A stretch of 64,000 nt of DNA from Candidatus Saccharimonadota bacterium (GTDB lineage Bacteria; Patescibacteriota; Saccharimonadia; Saccharimonadales; Saccharimonadaceae): contig JAFRCO010000013.1 of assembly GCA_017404325.1 (NCBI GenBank), positions 1 through 64,000 of the forward strand, read 5' to 3'. Under the pieces are notes generated by a model. The model was not told where the DNA came from, did no database searches, and saw nothing but the letters and a program-made list of their open reading frames with translations. Every line of letters starts with the position of its first letter. Within the stretch, counting starts at the first letter, position 1. The translations under genes and the position numbers were made by a program. This document shows positions 57,945-64,000 of this stretch, one piece after another.

Positions 57945-59165
57945 CTAGAATCTTTTCGTGAGCTCGTTTGCTATTCTTTCGATAATCGGCACGACTAATG
58001 CATTGCCCATAATAAAATAGCGTTGTCTTTCTGGCATATCAGTATTAGTCCAGTTGTCCGGGAAACCGTTGATGCGCTCACATTCAATAGGCGTAAGCTT
58101 TCGTAGTTTCTTAGTTTTAGGATCTTCAATTACATGAGTGCTGCGATTAAGTGAGCTTTCACTTGTAAGCATTGTCCTCGCCGGTCTATCTAGCGGGTCT
58201 GGAAAGGCAATAGCTCCCTCGGAGAATGTATATTTGTAGCCGGATGTAGACGTTCTTTCGATTTTCTTTGAACCCTTAAGATAAGTCCATTTATCCATTT
58301 TGTCATCAGAAATAAAGTAGTGCTTGTCTACGCCGTCTCTTTCGACAATTTTTGCGAGAGTAGTTGGTTCTTCGTAAATTGGAGTAGTTTCAATCGAAAG
58401 TATTTTGCCATTAGCCATTACGCCAGCATTGTTTAGCTGTGCTGAGAAATTGTCGGTTAAATCAACGAGGTCTTTATAAGTTGAAACATCGGCTTCTTTC
58501 GAGCGTTTAATTGAATCTTTATCTACTGGGAACGCTGTACCAAAAACGCCATCCGAAAGAATCCAATCTTTCATGCCGTCTTCTTTTTCGATTTGTTTTT
58601 CGAGAGCTTTATGCAGCTTAGTACCTTGTTTGTAGGCGAGAATAAAAGTTCTTCTGCGTCTTTGAGCATAGCCGTATTCTGCACCGTTAATGACACGCCA
58701 TTCTACGAAATAGCCTTCATCCATTAGGCAGCGGAGAATAACACCAAAATCTCTTCCTCTTTGTTTTGCTGGCGACTTAAGCAATCTATCAACATTTTCT
58801 AGTAGAACATAGTTTGGATGGCGAAGCTTGATAATATCATTGATTGACCACCAAAGAACGCCTTTTTTACCCTCGATGCCTTGTGCGCCGGTGTGAGCGA
58901 CTGAATAATCTTGGCATGGGAAACCGCCGCATAATAAATCATGTTCTGGCGTTTCTTCGATTACGGTTGCAATGTCTTCATTTGAGCATTTCTCTGGGTT
59001 GCCAAAATTTTTGACGTAGCACTTATAAGCCCATTGTCCTTTTTGTCCTGGTTCCCATTGATTAGCCCATACCGTATCGAAAATAGGAGAGCTTTTTTCG
59101 AATCCAACACGGAAACCGCCGACGCCAGCGAACAATTCTACGACCCGAATTTTCTCCTTAGACAC
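57945..59165 (-). CDS. DNA (cytosine-5) methyltransferase, 406 aa
   Basis: Conserved C5-MTase motifs in order: I ELFAGVGGFRVGFEK (9-23), IV GGFPCQDYSVA with the catalytic Cys, VI ENVDRLL, VIII QRRRRTFILAY and the C-terminal motifs IX-X (RPARTMLTSE; GNALVVPIIERI). The target-recognition domain lies at about residues 200-320. It methylates a cytosine in a short DNA site, probably protecting against a partner nuclease. The start is GTG 59165 after GGAGG. Divergent from a small XRE regulator, as in type II systems with a controller protein. The TGATATAAT -10 is at 59197-59202. Confidence 0.95.
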   Translation of the reverse strand: MSKEKIRVVELFAGVGGFRVGFEKSSPIFDTVWANQWEPGQKGQWAYKCYVKNFGNPEKCSNEDIATVIEETPEHDLLCGGFPCQDYSVAHTGAQGIEGKKGVLWWSINDIIKLRHPNYVLLENVDRLLKSPAKQRGRDFGVILRCLMDEGYFVEWRVINGAEYGYAQRRRRTFILAYKQGTKLHKALEKQIEKEDGMKDWILSDGVFGTAFPVDKDSIKRSKEADVSTYKDLVDLTDNFSAQLNNAGVMANGKILSIETTPIYEEPTTLAKIVERDGVDKHYFISDDKMDKWTYLKGSKKIERTSTSGYKYTFSEGAIAFPDPLDRPARTMLTSESSLNRSTHVIEDPKTKKLRKLTPIECERINGFPDNWTNTDMPERQRYFIMGNALVVPIIERIANELTKRF

Positions 59166-59254
59166 GGAATATCCTCCACTTAATAATATTACTTACATTA
59201 TATCACATTTTTTCACTTTCAAAACATAAGCGTAAACTTAAAATGCTACTTAAA

Positions 59255-59264
59255 GTCTGTAGAC
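59255..59264. promoter_or_regulatory. Possible operator for the XRE regulator
   Basis: GTCT-GT-AGAC, a short inverted repeat at the -35 position of a promoter with TATAAA at 59283-59288, between the methyltransferase and the regulator genes. It resembles the C-boxes of restriction controllers. Confidence 0.45.
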
Positions 59265-59309
59265 CTAAAGAATGCAAGCGGGTATAAATGAAGTAAAAGG
59301 AAAAGCATT

Positions 59310-59534
59310 ATGGATATAGTAAAAGTTTTCGGAAAAAACTTAAGAAAATATCGCTTAGAGCTTGGTCTTTCTCAGGAAAAGCTTGCTGATAAATGTGGTT
59401 TACATAGGACATATATCGGAAGCATTGAATGTTTCCAGCGTAATGTTTCGTTGGAAAATATTCAGAAAATAGCAAATGCTCTCGGCGTAGAACCTTACCA
59501 ATTATTAATTAAGGATAAGGAGAGCAAAAAATGA
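59310..59534 (+). CDS. XRE-family regulator, probable restriction controller (C protein), 74 aa
   Basis: A compact helix-turn-helix: FGKNLRKYRLELGLSQEKLADKCGLHRTYIG, with IANALGVEPYQLL after it. Controller proteins of type II restriction-modification systems have this size and fold and regulate their own gene and the nuclease gene. Its stop overlaps the start of the next gene (ATGA), so that gene is the natural candidate for the regulated nuclease. The pairing is inferred. Confidence 0.85.
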   Translation: MDIVKVFGKNLRKYRLELGLSQEKLADKCGLHRTYIGSIECFQRNVSLENIQKIANALGVEPYQLLIKDKESKK

Positions 59535-60322
59535 GAATCGAGTATTCTTCTGAACTAAAAAGAGAAAGTGATGAGAAGAAACTTTTCAATATAAACACAT
59601 TTAGTAAGTTGGATAAAAGTGGTCTTTCTTATGGCGGCATAGAGCGCAGAATTTTAATGAAAGAGTATCCAACTGGCGAAAAGCTTTACATTCAATATCC
59701 GGGCAAAGAATCTGCACGAGACAAGAATGTTAGACCTTGGGATTTTCGCCCAAAGCTACAGCTACCTAATGGTGAATGGCTTAAAGATTTAAGTTTCAAG
59801 GATGTCTGGGATGACTTATATTCTTTCAAGGACATTGCTTGCGATATGAGTTATATTGCGACCCTATTCTTTAGGATTGCTTACATGATAGATGCCAAGA
59901 AGACTACTCGTGCGCTTCATTATGAAGACGTTGATAGCAAGACTGGGCAGATAGTAAATGAAGGCGACGTTGAATTGACTTGGTATGAATACACTCCAGA
60001 AGAGGATATTCTAAGCGGTTTGCAAGTTTCCCCAGAAGCAATTCGTGGTTGTTCTGTGCCGGCATATCTTGCCTATAATGACTATTTGGCTCAGAACGAA
60101 GACTGTAAATATTATTATCGTGCCGTTTATGATAAGGGCGAAACATGGAAGACTGATACTGGCAGAAGAAACACACTTTTAACTCATATGGCTGTAATTG
60201 CATTTATCGAAGACAAGCTAAGGTTTACTGAAATTACTGATATGTTCCAGAGAGGCATGGGTGTAGCAAACCTACCAACTAAATACTGGGAAGAGACTAC
60301 TGGCGGTAGGGTTATAAAATAG
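59531..60322 (+). CDS. Unknown island protein, candidate restriction endonuclease, 263 aa
   Basis: No family is recognised. It is soluble, without signal peptide, and mixed in structure (VRPWDFRPKLQLPNGEWLKD; EGDVELTWYEYTPEED; GRRNTLLTHMAVIAFIEDK). No clear PD-(D/E)xK, HNH or GIY-YIG motif was identified by eye. The call as a possible nuclease rests on position: it is directly after, and coupled to, the controller-like regulator and opposite the C5 methyltransferase. It is equally possible that this is a different accessory protein. Confidence 0.6.
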   Translation: MRIEYSSELKRESDEKKLFNINTFSKLDKSGLSYGGIERRILMKEYPTGEKLYIQYPGKESARDKNVRPWDFRPKLQLPNGEWLKDLSFKDVWDDLYSFKDIACDMSYIATLFFRIAYMIDAKKTTRALHYEDVDSKTGQIVNEGDVELTWYEYTPEEDILSGLQVSPEAIRGCSVPAYLAYNDYLAQNEDCKYYYRAVYDKGETWKTDTGRRNTLLTHMAVIAFIEDKLRFTEITDMFQRGMGVANLPTKYWEETTGGRVIK

Positions 60323-60338
60323 AGGGTTGTTAACAAAG

Positions 60339-61130
60339 ATGAGTCGTAAAAGCATATATGATTTATTGGAAGAAAAGGAGTTTAATCCTAGCCATGAGTT
60401 TGCTCGATTAAGATGGCGTTTTGACCACGACAGTTCTCCTTTTCATAATGAATTGCTTGATGCGTCTACTATCTATTGGCATATAGAAAAAGAAGTATTT
60501 GACAAGTTGCCAATCAAGGGAACTTTTATCAATTTGAAAGATTTGCTAAATGGGCTTGGCATTAACCTGAATAAACGAAATGCTACATTAGATGACATAT
60601 TCAACTTAGCAGAATTCATTCTATGCGCAGTAGATGCCGATTTTGGTGGTCGCAAATACCTCTATAAGCCACTTTTGGACAATATTAATATTATTCTTGA
60701 GAAAACATCCCATAAGATAATTAGTATTGGTAAAGGCAAAATTATTGTTCCGAAAGATGCTAAAGTTGAGCAAGCTGCTTCTTTAGCAAAAAGTGGTTCA
60801 TTATCGTTAGAGATATTAAAATATAATCACCGTTCAAATATCGGAAACATAGATAACAAAAGAAGTATCCTGGCATCTATAGGAAAGAGCTACGAAACTA
60901 CATTGAAGAAAGACAAGAGCCAATTGGCTGATGACATTCGTTTCTTGTTGAATAATTTAGACATTAGACATGATAATCAAAAAGGCAACAATGAGCTTCT
61001 AAAGATTGTTGGAGATGACCTAGAGAAATGGTATGACAACCTTTATTCTTTGTTTGTAGCCTATATAATCGAGGATGAGAAGAACGCTATTCTCGGTCAA
61101 GTTAAGAAACTAAAAGAAGCACTAAAGTAG
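60339..61130 (+). CDS. Unknown island protein, 263 aa
   Basis: The start is taken at ATG 60339; a TTG at 60327 abuts the GAGGG and has no spacing. It is largely helical. The C-terminal 90 residues (ADDIRFLLNNLDIRHDNQKG ... LEKWYDNLYSLFVAYIIEDE) look like a compact helical domain of the type found in abortive-infection or HEPN-like proteins, but the resemblance is weak. It follows the candidate nuclease gene with a gap of 16 bases, so it belongs to the same operon and may be a subunit or a separate defence protein. Confidence 0.6.
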   Translation: MSRKSIYDLLEEKEFNPSHEFARLRWRFDHDSSPFHNELLDASTIYWHIEKEVFDKLPIKGTFINLKDLLNGLGINLNKRNATLDDIFNLAEFILCAVDADFGGRKYLYKPLLDNINIILEKTSHKIISIGKGKIIVPKDAKVEQAASLAKSGSLSLEILKYNHRSNIGNIDNKRSILASIGKSYETTLKKDKSQLADDIRFLLNNLDIRHDNQKGNNELLKIVGDDLEKWYDNLYSLFVAYIIEDEKNAILGQVKKLKEALK

Positions 61131-61196
61131 AGAGTTTACCACAGGGTGGCTTGCTATGTAGGGAGCCGCCACCTGATGGAAAACTCTCTTTCTTCT
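61129..61196 (+). terminator. Terminator of the island operon
   Basis: GAGAGTTT ... AAACTCTC outer stem with inner CCA/TGG and GGTGGC/GCCACC-like pairs, followed by TTTCTTCT. A long, imperfect hairpin at the end of the restriction-modification-like operon. Confidence 0.7.
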
Positions 61197-61316
61197 ACAT
61201 TGTAGCTATACTGGTTCCATTACTTCTAGGAATATAGTTTGTAGGATATAATACATTCAGTACACCCTTGATTCGGTATATATCTGATACGAGGTCGTTC
61301 CAATGCGACACCACAA
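61197..61316. other. Non-coding right end of the island
   Basis: No gene seen. It contains GTACACC (61260-61266), an inverted partner of GGTGTAC in the right att core (61317-61323), and AGGTCGT (61292-61298), also present in tRNA-Arg. In the excised circle this stretch would encode the alternative recombinase C-terminus on the minus strand. Confidence 0.6.
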
Positions 61317-61326
61317 GGTGTACCAT
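61317..61326 (+). repeat. Right attachment repeat (attR core)
   Basis: GGTGTACCAT, identical to 55779-55788. Directly beyond it lies TTTTAAGATAAAG and a strong terminator, most likely the original terminator of tRNA-Arg. Confidence 0.75.
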
Positions 61327-61338
61327 TTTAAGATAAAG

Positions 61339-61359
61339 AAGACCCTCTGGGTCTTTTTT
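61339..61359 (+). terminator. Original tRNA-Arg terminator, displaced by the island
   Basis: AAGACCC / GGGTCTT stem (61339-61345, 61349-61355), TCT loop and a T run. No gene transcribed rightward ends here otherwise. Confidence 0.75.
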
Positions 61360-61380
61360 GTTGCAATTAAAAACTTATGC

Positions 61381-61386
61381 TATAAT
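61381..61386 (+). promoter_or_regulatory. -10 box of the PAP2 gene
   Basis: TATAAT ends 6 bases before ATG 61393; leaderless start predicted. Confidence 0.65.
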
Positions 61387-61392
61387 CGAACC

Positions 61393-61881
61393 ATGAATAT
61401 GTGGGAATTAATTACAAATATTGTTTTAATATTATCTTTTATCACTCTCGGTATTTTTGCCGTTCTCGGTCTTTATCAATGGATTACTCGAAAATCCTTT
61501 AAAAAGATCGACAAACAAATCCGCTGGATGCCGATACCTCTTTTACTCGTCGCAATCACTTATTTCCTCTTTGATAAAGTTTGGATTTTGAGTACCCGTC
61601 CGAACGGTTCTGGCGAACCATCATTCCCTTCGACCCACGTCTTAATCGTTACGACCATCTTCTTCATCGTCACGATTATTCTCCCGAAGTACATTAAATC
61701 AAAAACTGTCCGTATCATTCTTGAACTACTCATGGTTATCGGTATCGGTTTAACTTGTACTGGTCGCGTTCTTGCAAATCTTCATTGGCCACTAGACGTC
61801 ATTGGCGCGATTATCTTCTCCTTTATCTATTCTGAAATCTACTTCCAGATTATTAAAAATCGCAAAAAGAGCAAAAAATGA
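61393..61881 (+). CDS. PAP2-family membrane phosphatase, 162 aa
   Basis: Four to five membrane helices with the three phosphatase motifs: RPNGSGEPSFPSTH (C1/C2, the usual PSGH reading PSTH) and GRVLANLHWPLDVIGA (C3, catalytic His and Asp). Such enzymes remove phosphate from lipids such as undecaprenyl diphosphate or phosphatidic acid. With the surface-polymer genes in this window, undecaprenyl-diphosphate recycling is a sensible guess. The longer frame from 61303 crosses the tRNA terminator and is rejected. It overlaps the HIT gene by 4 bases. Confidence 0.88.
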   Translation: MNMWELITNIVLILSFITLGIFAVLGLYQWITRKSFKKIDKQIRWMPIPLLLVAITYFLFDKVWILSTRPNGSGEPSFPSTHVLIVTTIFFIVTIILPKYIKSKTVRIILELLMVIGIGLTCTGRVLANLHWPLDVIGAIIFSFIYSEIYFQIIKNRKKSKK

Positions 61882-62255
61882 GCAGCGTTTTTACAAAAAT
61901 TATTAACGGCGAAATTCCCTGTTATAAAATCTACGAAGACGAAAAAACCCTCGCTTTTCTAGATATTAATCCGGAAACAAAAGGTCATACTCTCGTTATT
62001 CCTAAAAAAGAAGTTGATAAAATCTATGAACTTGACGATGAAGATTACGCAGCTCTTATGAATACCGTGAAGAAGCTTTCAAAACACATGGAAGAAGTTT
62101 TAGGCGTCCGTACTCTTTGGAAAGTTATCGGAACCGACGTTCCTCATGCTCACGTCCATCTTCTCCCTTATGACGAAACCTGGACCCATGGTCGTCACCT
62201 CGAACTCACTCCGGAAGAATTCGAAGAAATCCGTTCCCGTCTGTGTTATAATTAA
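61878..62255 (+). CDS. HIT-family hydrolase, 125 aa
   Basis: The histidine triad is HAHVHLLP near residue 103. The N-terminal family block is FTKIINGEIPCYKIYEDE, followed by FLDINPETKGHTLVIPKK. HIT enzymes hydrolyse nucleoside phosphoramidates or dinucleotides; the substrate here is not known. ATGA overlap with the PAP2 gene. Its last codons contain the -10 box of valS. Confidence 0.93.
   Translation: MSSVFTKIINGEIPCYKIYEDEKTLAFLDINPETKGHTLVIPKKEVDKIYELDDEDYAALMNTVKKLSKHMEEVLGVRTLWKVIGTDVPHAHVHLLPYDETWTHGRHLELTPEEFEEIRSRLCYN
62247..62252 (+). promoter_or_regulatory. valS -10 box
   Basis: TGTTATAAT lies within the end of the HIT gene and finishes 6 bases before ATG 62259. Confidence 0.65.
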
Positions 62256-62258
62256 TCT

Positions 62259-64000
62259 ATGAAATTTGCAAGCAGTTATGAACCGGGGGAATACGAAAGT
62301 GATATTTATGCCGCTTGGGAAGCTAGCGGTATTTTTAGTCCAAAAATATCTAGTTTACCTATCGACGATAACGGAGATGGCGTTGATGACCGTATTTGTA
62401 CTAAATCATCCCAAACCTTCTCTATCGTTATGCCACCCCCGAACGCGAACGGCAATTTACATATCGGCCATGGTTTAACTGTTGCAACAGAAGATTCTTT
62501 AACCCGCTACTATCGTTTAAGAGGTAGATCCTCTTGGTACGTCCCTGGTGCTGACCACGCTGGCTTTGAAACCTGGGTTGTTTATGAGCGAGAACTAGAA
62601 AAACAAGGTCACACTCGTTTCGAATATAGTCGCGATGAACTCTATTCTCGCGTTTGGAGTTTCGTTGCTGAACAACGTGGAAATATGGAACTCCAACTTC
62701 GCGCTCTCGGTGCTTCCTGCTCTTGGGAAGATCTGACCTTTACTCTTGATGAAAACGTGATTGACCGTGTCTATACTACTTTTGAAAAAATGTGGAATGA
62801 CGGCCTGATTTACAGAGGTGAGAAACTTGTTAATTTTTGTCCGAAACACCAAACCGCCTTTGCTGACATCGAAGTTGAACATGAGGATGAAAAGGGGACT
62901 CTTTGGGATATTGCCTATACTTACGATGGTGGCGAAATTATCGTCTCGACTACTCGTCCCGAAACTCTCTTTGGCGATGTCGCTGTCGCAGTTAACCCGG
63001 AAGACAAACGCTACAAAAAACTCATCGGAAAAACTGTTAAATTACCTCTTACCGACCGCGAAATTCCGATTATTACCGACGAACATGCCGACCCTGAATA
63101 TGGTACCGGCGCCGTAAAAATCACTCCGGCCCATGATTTTGATGATTTTGAAGTTGGTGAACGCCATAATCTAGAGCGTATTAGGGTAATTGCCGAAGAC
63201 GGTAAAATGGTCAACGTTCCTGAAGCTTACTATGGTTTAACGACTACAGAATGCCGTAAAAAGGTTTTGAAAGATTTGAAGGACCAGGACCTCTTAAGAG
63301 GTGAAAAGAAAATTGAACACAATGTCGCTCATTGCTATAAGTGCGGAACGACAATCGAACCGATGCTAAAAGAACAGTGGTTTGTCGACGTTGAAAAACT
63401 TGCAAAAACCGCCATTGAACATCTCGAAAACGACGAAATAAGATTTTATCCTGAAAATAAGAAGAAAGTCATCATTAATTATCTTAAAGGCTTAAAAGAC
63501 TGGAATATTTCTCGTCAAATCCCTTGGGGCATCGCTATTCCAATGTTTAAGAAAATCGATGACCGCGCAACCGATGAACCAGAATGGATTTTTGACCGCC
63601 GCACGAATTTAAGAGAAATTGAGAAAGCTGGCGTAAAATACGTTCGTGACGAAGACACTTTCGATACTTGGTTCTCTAGTTCGCATTGGCCGATTGTTTG
63701 TACAAACTGGACTGAAGAGAATTTCAACCCCTATTATCCATTAAATGTTATGGAGACTGGTGCGGATATCCTCTTCGCCTGGGTTGCTCGCATGATTATG
63801 ATGGGCCTCTATGTCACCGGTGAAGTTCCCTTCCGTGAAGTTTACCTCCATGGTCTCGTCTTAGATGAACATGGTAAAAAGATGAGTAAATCCAAAGGTA
63901 ATGTTATTAATCCGATGGACTTAGTAACGAAATATGGTTCCGATGCCTTCCGCCTTGGTATTCTTCGTGGTCGTTCCGCCGGTCTTAACCAAGCCTTCTC
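62259..64000 (+). CDS. valS: Valyl-tRNA synthetase, N-terminal part (cut by window edge)
   Basis: A class I synthetase that charges tRNA-Val. It starts at ATG 62259 and runs off the right edge; about 580 residues are visible. The HIGH motif is PPPNANGNLHIGHG, the Val-type editing domain has TTRPETLFGDVAVAV and GTGAVKITPAHD, and the second catalytic motif is KKMSKSKGN. TFDTWFSSSHWP belongs to the ValRS group. The leaderless promoter lies in the preceding HIT gene, so valS can be expressed separately from it. Confidence 0.95.
   Translation, partial: MKFASSYEPGEYESDIYAAWEASGIFSPKISSLPIDDNGDGVDDRICTKSSQTFSIVMPPPNANGNLHIGHGLTVATEDSLTRYYRLRGRSSWYVPGADHAGFETWVVYERELEKQGHTRFEYSRDELYSRVWSFVAEQRGNMELQLRALGASCSWEDLTFTLDENVIDRVYTTFEKMWNDGLIYRGEKLVNFCPKHQTAFADIEVEHEDEKGTLWDIAYTYDGGEIIVSTTRPETLFGDVAVAVNPEDKRYKKLIGKTVKLPLTDREIPIITDEHADPEYGTGAVKITPAHDFDDFEVGERHNLERIRVIAEDGKMVNVPEAYYGLTTTECRKKVLKDLKDQDLLRGEKKIEHNVAHCYKCGTTIEPMLKEQWFVDVEKLAKTAIEHLENDEIRFYPENKKKVIINYLKGLKDWNISRQIPWGIAIPMFKKIDDRATDEPEWIFDRRTNLREIEKAGVKYVRDEDTFDTWFSSSHWPIVCTNWTEENFNPYYPLNVMETGADILFAWVARMIMMGLYVTGEVPFREVYLHGLVLDEHGKKMSKSKGNVINPMDLVTKYGSDAFRLGILRGRSAGLNQAF

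Larger units (their letters stand above)
55779..61326. mobile_element. Integrated island at tRNA-Arg: serine recombinase plus restriction-modification-like genes, about 5.5 kb
   Basis: Bounded by GGTGTACCAT at 55779-55788 (tRNA-Arg 3' end) and again at 61317-61326. A further AGGTCGT lies 24-25 bases upstream of each. Inside are a large serine recombinase next to the left end, a small gene, a 57-bp repeat region, a C5 methyltransferase, an XRE regulator and two unknown genes. Each end is followed by a terminator hairpin. This is the layout of an integrative element targeting a tRNA gene. Confidence 0.85.

Noticed and set aside
1-64000. CRISPR arrays, rRNA genes and classical insertion sequences
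   Set aside because: None seen: no regularly spaced 25-40 base repeats with unique spacers, no rRNA-like stretch and no transposase frame.

Overview
The window looks like a piece of a Candidate Phyla Radiation (Patescibacteria) chromosome, most likely Candidatus Saccharibacteria (TM7). The basis is a type IV secretion (T4SS) locus of the CPR kind (PrgI-family protein, TraC-like protein, VirB4 start, VirB6-like protein, several VirB2-like pilins), AT-rich and tightly packed genes, and the absence of amino-acid or nucleotide biosynthesis genes. UGA acts as a stop (for example uvrA), so the code is standard and not that of SR1/Gracilibacteria. The phylum is inferred from gene content; no rRNA is present.

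Layout. 1-9.0 kb: T4SS/pilin region, with comF and an Hsp20 gene inside it. 9.0-16.5 kb: tRNA-Ser(GCU), two small unknown genes, an unknown membrane protein, groES-groEL under a CIRCE operator, acetate kinase with a TetR-like gene, and a methyltransferase. 16.5-35.6 kb: uvrA, then a large cell-surface polymer block. That block holds galE, glf, three GT2 glycosyltransferases, a YidC-TagF fusion, an aminotransferase, a cytidylyltransferase-oxidoreductase fusion, a TagGH/Wzm-Wzt type exporter, a sulfatase-fold membrane enzyme, a TagB/F-like enzyme, TagD and an acyltransferase. 35.6-40 kb: a secreted protein with four repeats, a LexA-like DNA-binding domain and an LCP ligase. 40-46 kb: the origin region jag-yidC-rnpA-rpmH / dnaA-dnaN-recF. 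46-55.5 kb: a large unknown anchored protein, an RNA methyltransferase carrying a GC-rich palindromic insert, tRNA-Ser(GGA), a MacB-type ABC pair, two reduced Mur-ligase proteins and a phosphoesterase. 55.7-61.3 kb: an island inserted at the 3' end of tRNA-Arg, with a large serine recombinase and a restriction-modification-like set. 61.3 kb to the end: PAP2 phosphatase, HIT protein and the start of valS.

The surface genes form a plausible pathway. TagD would make CDP-glycerol, TagF/TagB-like enzymes would polymerise it, GalE/Glf/GT2 enzymes would add (galactofuranosyl) sugars, the TagGH-like transporter would export the chain, and the LCP protein could attach it to the wall.

Three general features stand out. 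First, many genes have a TATAAT box only 6-10 bases before the start codon, which predicts leaderless mRNAs. Second, both tRNA-Ser genes on the + strand are followed, 80-84 bases on, by a second copy of their own 3' end, with a strong hairpin between. Third, the island recombinase reads through the attachment site into antisense tRNA-Arg, so its C-terminus would change on excision.
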